Of a stretch of 64,000 nt of DNA, positions 48,288 to 58,179 are shown one piece after another. A program made the position numbers and the translations under genes. The DNA is from Sphagnum magellanicum. Taxonomy: Eukaryota > Streptophyta > Sphagnopsida > Sphagnales > Sphagnaceae. The notes beneath the pieces are model-generated. The model saw nothing but the letters and a program-made list of their open reading frames with translations, did not search any database and was not told where the DNA came from. The first letter of the stretch is position 1, and the number at the start of each line of letters is the position of its first letter. The DNA is taken from contig CM038925.1 in assembly GCA_021904315.1 (NCBI GenBank), positions 7,876,501-7,940,500 of the forward strand, given 5' to 3'.

Positions 48288-48578
48288 AAATACATGCAGT
48301 ACAAAACTACTGCTGCATTTCTTTTCTCATGCCTGCCCAGATGCCCATTTAATATGTGTTTGGTGAAGCCCATACACATTTGAGTCCATGAATTATGAAC
48401 ATTAAGAAACATGTTATATCCATGTTTCTTCATGTCCATTACACACCCAAAATGTGCACAATAACGGGCTCAAATGCGTTTGGGCATCACCCATATTGTT
48501 TTTGGAAAATAGTGAATCGGGCTAAAGGCAGACTGTGAAAAAAGAAATGCAGCAGTACTTTTGTACTGCCTGCATTTA
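48288..48578. mobile_element. Foldback/MITE-like element with ~100-bp inverted arms (family B)
   Basis: The left arm (from about 48288: atgcagtacaaaactactgc, then tgcatttctttt) is mirrored at the right end (aaaagaaatgcagcagtact, then tttgtactgcctgcattta to about 48577). The complementarity continues inward through gcccatacacatttgagtcc against gggctcaaatgcgtttgggc. No coding content. Related hairpin sequence lies at 38281-38625. Confidence 0.7.
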
Positions 48579-48919
48579 AGATTTAAGACCTGGTGCTGGG
48601 GCAGGGGGTGTCTACCTAGTTTGAGCTTGTTTGGAAATCCTGGTTTAAGTGTAAGTTTGGATTTCTTAAAAGATCAACATGTATGTACCTACTTGCACTA
48701 CTACAAAACGTGGATTTTTTTGCAATATTGAGTGAAGTCATTGTCATGAGTTTTGTTTTCAATTTTTTGCTATAAAATTTTTAAAGTGTTTTCCAAAAAA
48801 TAATAATTTATATTAAAAAAAATTCTCCAAAAAAATCCCAGTCATCTCTCATATTTATATAATATTGTAAAAATGTTGTTGAAAATGACAAAATTTGTCA
48901 AAGACAAATCACGAACATC

Positions 48920-49030
48920 TTTCGCAACACATGTGTGAGATAAACTTTGTGATTTCATCTGATACAATGTATAATATGTGATGTTTACTTGTGGCATGTA
49001 TTACAGGAATATTACCATTTAACATTAATT
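48920..49030 (+). repeat. Dispersed repeat family B, right-part copy
   Basis: acacatgtgtgagataaact, ttgtgatttcatctgataca and ggcatgtattacagg align with 38505-38600 in the same order and orientation. Confidence 0.6.
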
Positions 49031-49269
49031 TGTGGACCCAGTAAGTGCCTTATCTGTTTACATAGTAGTGAGGTTTATATTTCATCATACATACTTCTGA
49101 TATGTACCCACTTACATGGTAGAAGGAGAGTGATGCATGAAGGTTCACAAGATAAGGTCTCCTTGGTCACTAGATTGTGCTTTGTGATGGGATTCACTAT
49201 GATCTGTTGAGGAAGGGCCGAATATCCGATCATAATCTGATCTACTGGACATTTAAAAGTGCCTTTGGT

Positions 49270-49332
49270 GAATTCAACCACTTGCAGGGTGGCTGTTGGG
49301 ATTCAACAGCCGCATCACAAGTGGTTGAATTC
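49270..49332. repeat. Nested perfect inverted repeat (63 bp)
   Basis: Outer arms gaattcaaccacttg (49270-49284) and caagtggttgaattc (49318-49332) are perfect 15-base complements. Inside them ggctgttg (49291-49298) and caacagcc (49304-49311) pair perfectly around a 5-base loop. The result is a two-tier hairpin in DNA or RNA. Confidence 0.9.
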
Positions 49333-49929
49333 AATACTTGTCATAGTGGACATTACTTGTTAGGTATAATATAATATGTTAGGTATATAATATAGCCCAC
49401 CAAATTATAATATGACCACTAGGTCCTAAAAATTCCTAGGAATTCCTAATAATAAAATGACTAAAACACTAGGTCATGATTTCTATTAAAAGATTCCATG
49501 CCCAATAAAATTTTGAAAAGGGTTTTTGCTCCCTAGATATTTCTCCCAAAAAAGGAGGGAAAAACTCTAAAGAAACCATCCAAAGTTCAAACCATGATGT
49601 ATTTGCGACAAATTTTGTCACTTTTTGGACCAAAAAAATTGGACATTTGGGGATTTTTTTTGTTTTTCTTCTATTGTCAATGTGATACTTTTGGAAAAAG
49701 CAATTCCCCATATTGTTGTTATCACAAAATTGAGGGGAGAAAAAAAATCATAACAGATCCAAACGAAAGAAATAAATCATACAGACGACCTACGGGTGAA
49801 AATGCTGCTGTAACTTACATTCGGGAAAAAAACATTCACTTAATAACTTACCACGGGCTGAGTACCTAATCGGGAATTACTGAGTATGGAATCGCGGATC
49901 TACATCGTCGGAAATATGCTGACCCCACC

Positions 49930-50696
49930 GGGTTGAAGTCCGGGCGAGACCGGCGAAGTACCGGCCGGCCTGTGGCATCACCGCCCGGCCGGGAGTTTGC
50001 GCCGTCTGTTAAAGGAAGGGCTTGTTGGCTTGCAGAGAGCTACACGCACCATTTCTTCTGTGCGCTCGCACTCCTCTGCTCCTCGCCGCGCTCTCAACAA
50101 AAGAGCTTTCTGGAGCCTTCTTTTCCCTTCTGCTTCAAATCCAGAACTTTCTAACTAGCTTTTTGGAGCTCATTTTGCTTCAGAATAGCTCTCATCACAA
50201 TCGCCTGAAGTAGATCGCTTTCTAATTCTCCGGTTTCCCATTCCGTAGTCATTTCTTTCCTCCGCTTTGTGCTTCATTGCCTGGATGCTTGTATCGATGC
50301 GTAATTACACTCAAGAAGAGTTGTACGAAGTTGGAGTGTTTTTTTTTGTTTCTTTTTTTTAGGAGGGTTTTGGAGGCTCTCAAGCCCAAAGTTTGATCCC
50401 GAGAAGTTAAGCGCGCGGGGTTGCCGTGCATTGGAGAGTGTAGAAGAAGATAAAGCTTGGTTTAAGAATCTGAAGGCGTTGCAAGGCTTTTTCGTTTCTT
50501 TGCTTTTCTGGCTTTGAGAACACTGAATTCAGAGGTATGGAGAATAGGCTAGGGTGCAGTGTTCCGTGAATGTCAGGGTCGTCGAGACGGACGACGCGGT
50601 TTTGTTGCGCTGCTGCTGTGGTTTTTGAGGCGCCATCGAACGCGAGAGAAAAACTAGTCAGATAAGGAGTCACGGTGTCATAGTTGTTTTGTAGCA
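49930..50696 (+). promoter_or_regulatory. GC-rich promoter and leader region of the DUF506 gene
   Basis: Base composition shifts sharply to GC-rich with many CpG (for example ccggccggcc and cccggccggg near 49960-49992) after long AT-rich DNA. That fits an active plant promoter and 5' leader. No TATA box is obvious, so the start site is not placed. Two uORFs lie at its 3' end. Confidence 0.5.
50537..50665 (+). CDS. Two directly abutting upstream ORFs (10 and 31 codons)
   Basis: ATG at 50537 opens MENRLGCSVP and stops TGA at 50567-50569. The very next base starts a second ATG (50570), giving a 31-residue Arg/Ala-rich frame that stops at 50663-50665, 31 bases before the main ATG at 50697. If the leader includes them, they could limit translation of the main frame. 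Conservation of the peptides cannot be judged here. Confidence 0.4.
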
Positions 50697-52391
50697 ATGC
50701 AAGGTCTTGTGGCGTTGAGACCACTGGCGTCCTCCTCTGCCTCCAAGGCCGCCGGCAGCAGCAGCATCAATTCGCGATCGCCGGCGTCGATGGCCATGGT
50801 GAAAACAGAGGGGACGACGACGGGAGAGGAAAGAGCGCGGACAACAACTCCCTTTTCACGACGCCGCCTTCGCCTGGTTTCGAAGAAGAATAACAACAAC
50901 ATGGCTGCTGCTGCTGCGGTGTTCCGGTCCTCACCGATGCTGCAAGCATGTGCTGTACCGGCTGCTGCTGCCAGGACAACAACGGATGTCTCCTCAGCGG
51001 CGGAAGTTGTTGTAGGCGCTGCTGAGAAGAAAAAAGGGAATGAAAAGATTTTGAAAAGTAGATTGCAATTGGGCACAGTGGAGGATGGCCATTGCAGCAG
51101 CAGCGGGAGCGAACACGAACCTAGCTCCGTCTGTCTAGCTGCCATGGTCCATGAGTTTCTGGAGCAGCACGAGGGAGAGAATGAAACATGCGGCCATTCT
51201 CGCTGCAATTGTGAGGCAGCAGGAGGAAGAGCTGCTTGCAGCTGCGATGGAAGAATTGCTGCCAATGATAGCGAAGATGGCAAGTCCAGCAGCCTCGGTG
51301 GTGGACAGCTTCTCGGATCTTTGCAGGGTTTGACTGCATGCACCAAAGACTCTGAGAAGATCTTGCTCTCGGAGGTCAGGGAAGCGCTGAATGCAGCAGC
51401 AGTCAAGGAAAGGAACCGAGGAGCAGAACAAGAACAAGAAAACCAACAACAACATGACGAAGAAGAAGCCCCAGATTCTTCTTCTTCCCGGCGGCTCGTG
51501 ATCATGAAGCATCTTCGCGCCGCTGGATATAATGCAGCCATTTGCAAGTCGCGATGGGACCACGCGGGAGGATTCCCGGGAGGAGACTACGAATACATTG
51601 ACGTTGTGTTATCTGCCGCCAGCAGCACGAGCAGCAGCAGCCGCAAAAGCGAGAGGGTGTTGATCGACATAGATTTCAGAACACAGTTCGAGATCGCACG
51701 TCCAACAAAGGAATACAACGCAATTGTAAAAGCCTTGCCGATCCCCTTCGTAGGAGGAGAAGATCGTCTTCAACAGATCGTCAATCTGATGTCGGATGCA
51801 GTCAAGAGCTCGCTCAAGAAACGAGGTATGCCTTTGCCGCCATGGCGGAAGCCTGAGTACATGCACGCCAAATGGTTGTCTTCCTACAAGAGGAGCACAA
51901 ACCAGTCGTCCAGATCAGGTAAAGATCTGCGCACCAGCAGCTCAGACATTTCTTGCATTGCTATCCGGGACAGGGGATGGGACTCCAAATACACAAAGGA
52001 GATGCAGATAGAGCATCAGAAACCTGAGGTGAGACAGCTTTCCATGATGAAGGAGATACAGAAGGGTGCTGCTGCAGCAGTTGATGATGTTGTTTACCCC
52101 GAGACAACAACAAACCTCATCATCAATGCCACTGCTGTTTCTTCTTCCCAGGCTGGCTCCTCCAACAAATCCTTGATTGAAGCTGCTGCCATTGAGAACA
52201 TGGAATGGGAGCTTCCGGCTGTAGAGGCAAAAGTGTCTAGAAGACAACCTGCTGCACTCACTGGCCTTGCAGCAATTTTGAAGAAAGCTGGTCTCACAGC
52301 AGCAAACACCCAACAACCAAAAGATGAAGGGGAAGAACAACAATATCAACAGATAATGCTCAGGACGAGAAGCTTGGCTATGGCAATGTGA
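50697..52391 (+). CDS. DUF506 / PDDEXK-like family protein, 564 aa, single exon
   Basis: An uninterrupted 564-codon frame. The plant DUF506 domain (PF04720, placed in the PDDEXK nuclease-like superfamily) spans about residues 145-400. It shows, in order, MVHEFLEQ, the Cys cluster CGHSRCNC (165-172) followed by CSC, LRAAGYNAAICKSRW (273-287), GDYEYIDVV (296-304), VLIDIDFRTQFEIARPT (321-337), LPIPFVGGEDRLQQIV (347-362), and PPWRKPEYMHAKWL (381-394). This is the full conserved series of the family. Nuclease activity has not been established for most plant members, so no reaction is assigned. The N-terminal 120 and C-terminal 160 residues are low-complexity (Ala, Ser, Asn, Gln runs from trinucleotide repeats). 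The start at 50697 is the first in-frame ATG. Other frames across the gene, including a 289-codon minus-strand frame, are shadows. Confidence 0.88.
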   Translation: MQGLVALRPLASSSASKAAGSSSINSRSPASMAMVKTEGTTTGEERARTTTPFSRRRLRLVSKKNNNNMAAAAAVFRSSPMLQACAVPAAAARTTTDVSSAAEVVVGAAEKKKGNEKILKSRLQLGTVEDGHCSSSGSEHEPSSVCLAAMVHEFLEQHEGENETCGHSRCNCEAAGGRAACSCDGRIAANDSEDGKSSSLGGGQLLGSLQGLTACTKDSEKILLSEVREALNAAAVKERNRGAEQEQENQQQHDEEEAPDSSSSRRLVIMKHLRAAGYNAAICKSRWDHAGGFPGGDYEYIDVVLSAASSTSSSSRKSERVLIDIDFRTQFEIARPTKEYNAIVKALPIPFVGGEDRLQQIVNLMSDAVKSSLKKRGMPLPPWRKPEYMHAKWLSSYKRSTNQSSRSGKDLRTSSSDISCIAIRDRGWDSKYTKEMQIEHQKPEVRQLSMMKEIQKGAAAAVDDVVYPETTTNLIINATAVSSSQAGSSNKSLIEAAAIENMEWELPAVEAKVSRRQPAALTGLAAILKKAGLTAANTQQPKDEGEEQQYQQIMLRTRSLAMAM

Positions 52392-52810
52392 GAGCAACAC
52401 AAATCTCAAATCTCACTCGCTCATCACATGCATGAGCATGGCTGCGCAGCTGGGTGGTTTTGCAATGCTACTAACTAAGTCCTGCAGTAACAGCTGACAC
52501 ACTGAAACAACACATCCTCACTGTACACTACATATTTTCAGTTATCCTCAGGTGCCAATGTATATTGCTGCTATACATATCTCTAGACTAATGATGTTCC
52601 TTTAACAATCCCCCGCAAAGAGACTGGGAAAGAGCCAAGTTCCCAAAAAAGAGAGAGGAAGGGATTTTTGGAAAAACCCACAAGCAGTTTTTTGGAGAGA
52701 ATTTGGAGGCAGAGTGTGATCAAGGGTGGTGCTTCATTTCAGGTTTTCTCTGAGATGATTAAGTCTTCTGCAAATATCATCCTAAGTCTTGTCTCAGTTT
52801 GCTGTTTTGT
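52392..52810 (+). other. Probable 3' UTR and flank of the DUF506 gene
   Basis: No coding frame. No canonical polyadenylation signal is close to the stop codon, so the transcript end is unplaced. Confidence 0.4.
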
Positions 52811-52811
52811 A

Positions 52812-53215
52812 GCTCCTCAAGGATCTTATTTTACCACTAGGTAGTGAGAAAAAAAGTTTTGTGTTTGCAGTTTTGAGAAAGAGAAAGAGAGAGATTTGCG
52901 TAGATTAGAAGCTGATAGGTAAGGTTACAAAGGTTTCAAGGGGTGGTGGGTGGGTTCCTTGAGGATCTTATGTACAACGTAGTAGTGAGCAAACTGAGTT
53001 TACTGTTTGCATTTTTGAGAGAAGAGATTTTTCTGTAGATTATTATTTGAAACTGATACCATGGTTTTCAACAGTGGTGGATTCATCAAGGATCTTATAT
53101 ACATGGTAGTAGTGAGCAAAAGAGTTTTAGTGTTTGCATTTTTGAGGGAAAATATAGATTTGGGTTAGATTATTATTTGAAGCTGATAAGCTAGTTTTCA
53201 AGGGTGGTTTTCACT
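52812..53215 (+). repeat. Three-unit tandem repeat (127-142 bp) downstream of the DUF506 gene
   Basis: Units carry a-aggatctta at 52819, 52961 and 53088, followed by gtagtgagcaaa, agttttagtgtttgcatttt, gattattatttgaagctgat and ttcaagggtgg. The first unit has an extra GA-rich insert (gagaaagagaaagagagag). Confidence 0.8.
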
Positions 53216-53854
53216 CCACTCACGGGACTACATTTCCAGATGCTGATCTGCAGCTCTTGAGTTGAGTTGTGAAAACTCCTCTTCCTCCCATCATTGGCAA
53301 GATTTGTATGGAGAGCCCTTTTTGAGCATAATTGAAGGCGAAAGATTTGTCTACTACATGCTGAGCCACATTGCATGTTTTGCTGTCTCTCTTTCTTTCT
53401 ACTTTGTGTCACAATTCTGAACAGGTTCTCCTCATATTCTTGTGATATGTGTTCATTGTTTGCACCCACTAATCATATCATTTTTTGGGGTCTCTAGATG
53501 TGAAACTGAGCAGTTGTGCACAGAACTGTTTCATGTTGTAAATGTGCAAACAAAGGGCTGGAGTGAAGCAGCACCCACCAGTGCACAAGTTGGCTGTTCT
53601 CTCCATAGGATGAGCTGTGTCTCTTCATCCGGTTCCTGACCTTGCATTAACCCAACATTGTACCAATCGACTTTTTTAGGCTGCTGACCTTTGACCCTTT
53701 TTATTTTTTGGGTGTTTTTTTTTCAACCCTGACTTTATTACCCTCCAATCTAATCACCCTAATTCCCTAGCTACCCTACTGACCTAGTTACATTATTGAC
53801 TTGCATCTTGACTCAACATACCAATCCCTTATTTATTTGCCTTTTATTTTTTCA
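53216..53854. other. Unassigned DNA
   Basis: A 65-codon + frame at 53442-53639 shows no motif. Nothing else is recognised. Confidence 0.4.
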
Positions 53855-54780
53855 TGGCTAAACCTCTCTCTTGGTTAAACCTTTTTCTTTTGACACAACT
53901 TCTAACTCTTCTTGGCTAAGCCTATATCTTTTGGTTAAACTTTTTTTTTGGCACAACTTTTAATTCTTTTTGGTTAAACTTATATTTAATTTAATTTTTT
54001 TTTCTTTTGAAATTTTTTAAAATTCTTCTTGGCTAAACCTTTTTTTTTGGGCACAACTTCTAACTCTTCTTGACTAAACCTATATATCTTGTTTAAACTT
54101 CTTTTTTTAAGCATAATTTCTAACTTTTCTTGGCTAAACTTCCATCTCTTCATGACTAAACGTTTACATGTTCACAAAATCTTTATATCTTTTTAACTAA
54201 ACATTTATCTCTTGGCAAAAACCTTTACTTTTCACCAAAATCTATATATATATTTTTGGTTAAACCTCTACCTTTTGGTAAAAAGTCTAATTTTTCTTGG
54301 TTAAACCTACATCTTTTGACAAAACCTTCATCTATTCATGGCTAAACCACTACATGTTGGCAAAAGTTCTATTTATTATTGACTAAACTTTTACCTCTTG
54401 GCAAAACGTTAACATCTTCCTAGCTAAATTTCTATTTTTGAATAAAACCCTTATATATTCATGGTTAACCTTTCACTTGGAAAACCTTTGAACTTTTTTT
54501 CATTTAAACCTTTACATATTGGTAAAACCTTTATTTTTTTTGGGCTATATTTTTACCTCTTATTAAAACCTTTGTCTTTTCTTGGTTAAACCTATACCTC
54601 TTGCCAAACTTCCATCTCTTCATGGTTAAACCTTTATTTGTTGGTAAAACCTTTATCTTTTCTTGGTTAATTTTTTATTTTTGGAAGAACTTCTATTTTT
54701 TCATGGTTAAATTTATACCTATTGGCAAAACCTTTACCTTTTGATTTTTTTGAATTAAACTAAAAACTATTTTTTTGACA
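53855..54780 (+). repeat. Degenerate minisatellite built on cttggctaaacct
   Basis: More than 20 variants of ggctaaacc / ggttaaacc recur, separated by pyrimidine-rich spacers (tttacctcttggcaaaacc and similar). The period is loose, about 25-60 bases. It shares the core ggctaaac with the 36.5-37.4 kb array. No coding content. Confidence 0.7.
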
Positions 54781-56100
54781 ACATTTTTTATCAAAGCTTT
54801 TGGCTACCTTATTGACCTAGCCATCTTATTAACATAATTACATTATTGATTTAACTTTTTCCTTATTTGTGTACACTACCTACCTATCATTTACAAGATG
54901 CAATTCTCTACCACTATATGATATACAAAATATGTAGGTATTGCATTAAATGAATTTACAATCATTTTAATCATATTTGACCCCTTGATGTTAATAAATG
55001 GTAATAGTGAATTCAGATATTGCACATTTGATTAACTTTTGTGACTTGCACATAGGTATTCCATATTTTGGTAGTTATTGTTATAAACTAAAATAGTTGA
55101 AATTACAATATCAAAATGCAATACCCACATATGAAAACAATGTCATTTCAAATACAATACACTTTAATAATTATTACATATTTTGTGACCAAAATGCAAT
55201 TTTTTTTTCTTTTGGATTCTTTTTTTTAAAAAAAAAATTTCTATGTCTTTTTTCCTTCTAAAATTAAAAAAAAATTCTTTTACTTTTTCCCCTTTAAAAA
55301 TTTCTTTTTCTTATTCTAAATTATTTTTTTCTATTATTTATCATAATTAATTTTTTCTTCTAGTTTCCTATTTTTTATCTTCATCATTTTTTTCATTGAG
55401 CATGCATATTTTATGCCTAACATTTGGAAATATTGCACAAACCATCCAAAAAAACTAGTTGACATTTTATGCTTCAAATGTGTGTATTGCAAAATCATTC
55501 TAACAAAACTAATGTTTATTTTGTGACCTTTATGCAAATATTTCACATTGAACTTTATGTTTTTAAAGTTCTTTTAATGCAATAATGCAACATTGCAATA
55601 TGTTTCAAACTCATATTTTTAAGGAAAATTTCAACAAAGTATTAATGTAATGCTCACATTCAAAGCATACAAATGTGAAGCAATAATTACAATAAGACAA
55701 AACTTGTATGTATTCGATACAAATATCACACCTATCAAAACTTTAGGAAATGTCCAAAAATTGGAAAACATGAACTCCATGCCATTGTTTATGCCAAAAA
55801 AACTTAAATAAGATATGCATGCTACTTTCTAACCTCCAAAGACCCCTATTTAAACCTATTTTCATTAGTCACCATGTCATGTGCTTATCAACAAGTTGTT
55901 GTGACCACCCTAATAGCATGTTGATGAATGTAAAGTTGATAATAATATAATTGGAGTTGAATGACATTGGTTACATAATGGTATTTCATAGTTACTCAAA
56001 ATCTGCGTCAAACACATGATACACATTAATATGCAAATTTGAAAAATGTAAATCAAATTCCCAAAAAATTACATGGGTATGAACATATATAGTTTATTGG
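54781..56100. other. AT-rich unassigned DNA with a pyrimidine-rich stretch
   Basis: About 55190-55390 is strongly T/C-biased on the + strand. No gene evidence. Confidence 0.5.
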
Positions 56101-57220
56101 ATTTTAAAATAAAAAATAAAATTGGAAAAATAAGAAATAAATGAAATAGAAAAATAAACTTCATCTTTTGGAATTTTAAAGACAAAAAAGAAGGAAAAAT
56201 AGGGGGAAAACAAAGAAATATTTAGGAAAAAAATAATAAAAGAAAAATAAATAAATTCTTCTAGCAATTAAAAAACAGAAAAATGAAAATATAGGGCGAA
56301 AAGACCCAAAAAAATCTTCTTATTTAAAAAAAAGCCAAGAAGAAGAAAACAAAATAATGAAAAGGAAACTAGACCTAGAATTTTTCTTCTTGGATTGAAA
56401 AAAAGAAGAAAAAAATTTCTTCAAGAAAAGAAAAAGAAAAGAAAACAAACTTCTTCTAAAATTCAAAAAATAGAAAAAAAAACAAAAAAACAAAACAATT
56501 TTTGACTTTTAATTTTTTTCTTATCATCTTCTTTATTTTTTAATTTCCATTTCTTTCTATTTTATTCTTTTGTCTTCTTCTCTTTCTTTTTCTTTCTTTT
56601 CCTTTTTGCTTTTGCTCTCAAACCAAAAATGAAAAATATATAGGCATGTGATGTGCATAACTAATGATGATGCAATAAGCAATGGCAGCAAGCACAACAA
56701 TGTGATGAAAAAAAAAAGAATGCTTGAAAAAAGAAAAGGAAATCAAAGAAGTTGTAACAATAGAGGAAAAGAAAGAAACAAAAGATTAAAAAACAACTAA
56801 AGTATAAACAAAAATGAAGAAAAAAAATCTATAACACACACAAAAGAAGAAAAGAAAACATAATAACAATAGTAGTAAAAAAGAAAGGGAAAAAAATGAT
56901 GAAAAAAAAGCTACAGCAACGATGGAAAAGAAGAAGATGGTAGCAAGAGAGAAGAAGAAAAAAAAACTAAAGAGGAAAATGAAAGAGAAGAAAATGGTAG
57001 CAAAAGAAAAGAAGAAAGACAAAACAAAAGAAAACAATGGAAGAGTAAAAAATTGGTAGTGAAAGAGAAGAAGAAAGAAAGAAAAAAAAAAGGGCAATGG
57101 AAGGGTAGCAAAAGAGAAGAAGAAAACAAAAGAAGAGAAGAAGAAGAAAGAGGAGGGAAAAAAGTGGGGAATTTTTTTCAAGTCTAAGGGAAGAGTGAGC
57201 AAGTGAAAAGAAAAGAAAAA
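56100..57220. repeat. Long strand-asymmetric purine-rich (GAAA-type) tract
   Basis: For about 1.1 kb the + strand is dominated by A and G (gaagaaa, aaaagaaaag), except a pyrimidine block at about 56505-56620. Minus-strand frames made almost wholly of Phe/Ser/Leu are artefacts of this composition. Confidence 0.75.
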
Positions 57221-57479
57221 AAACCCACCTCAATGTGGGGTTTGGTTTAGGTTAAATGGTTTGGGTTCATCCCAAAATGGCCAAAACAGCCTCATTCACA
57301 ACTGGTGCACTGGTGGGTGCTGGATCACTCTGGCCCAAACACAGGAGAACACCACAACACCAATGGTTCTTAGTATGCTTACATCTAGGTATCAGGCAGG
57401 TACACATGTGTCTTGGTTCAGGATGTTAGGCAGGTTCCATAGTGAGTACTGATATTGAAACAGTTGGGTACGACTGGAG

Positions 57480-57745
57480 GCAATACCAGCCTTGTATGGC
57501 CTGGTTCTCATTCCAAAAACCTTTAAGAACTAGCGGTTTTCTGGAAAGAATCAACAATGAACTGCTGGTTTTATGGTGAGTTGTTTTCTTTTTTTTCCCC
57601 AAAAATTTGAGAGCCATGGTTATATGCCAGAACTGGTTCTGATTTTTTGGAGAATCATGGTTATGAATCCTGAGACCCACCCTGATAACTGTCAGGGGTA
57701 TGTTCCTGTTTCTAATAACTTCCCAACTTTGCTCCATGCAAGTGT
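57480..57745 (+). repeat. Dispersed repeat family C (gaacc/ggttc-rich), copy 2
   Basis: ggttatatgccagaactggt, caccctgataactgtcaggg and ctccatgcaagtgttggg align in order with 27380-27700. The sequence continues to 58175, where gcccaacactg makes an inverted match to gtgttgggtggtt at 57742. That may mark a nested MITE (about 57741-58171). Confidence 0.5.
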
Positions 57746-58179
57746 TGGGTGGTTCTTTACTTTTGTGAAGAACCTTGGGTAATTAGAATGGTTATGGTTT
57801 TGGATCCACAAATAAGTGGAACTGGGGACTCCAGTTTTGGGTCCAGTTCTTCAACAAAAAGAATTTCAATTCCTGTTCTAGTTCTCTGGTTCTGGTCTGG
57901 GTAGCCCAGACTGGAACTGACAGTTAACTGTCGGTTAATGCCAGTTAGGCCGTCATTTTTTTAAATCTTTTTAAATTTAATAAAATAAAAATGATTCCTA
58001 TTGCACACATAATTGGAACCCACGAATCAGATTCTGGGTCCATCTTGAAAAATATAAATTACAGAGCCAGTTCTGGATCTGGTTCCAAAAATCAGATCCA
58101 ATCCCAGTTTAGTTTTTCCTAAATGGAACTGGTGGTTCTAATCCTCCAAACCGGGTAACTGCCCAACACTGCACAATAC

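Noticed and set aside
50678..51547. 289-codon minus-strand frame opposite the DUF506 gene
   Set aside because: It is the shadow of the GC- and trinucleotide-rich coding strand; the + frame carries the full conserved domain series.
56786..57233. Minus-strand Phe/Leu/Ser-rich frames resembling membrane proteins
   Set aside because: They arise from the GAAA-rich tract read in reverse; amino-acid composition is pure low complexity.
57741..58171. Second MITE with exact target duplication
   Set aside because: The inverted gtgttggg/cccaacac termini exist, but the flanking 8-mers do not match, so only a possible nested element is noted.
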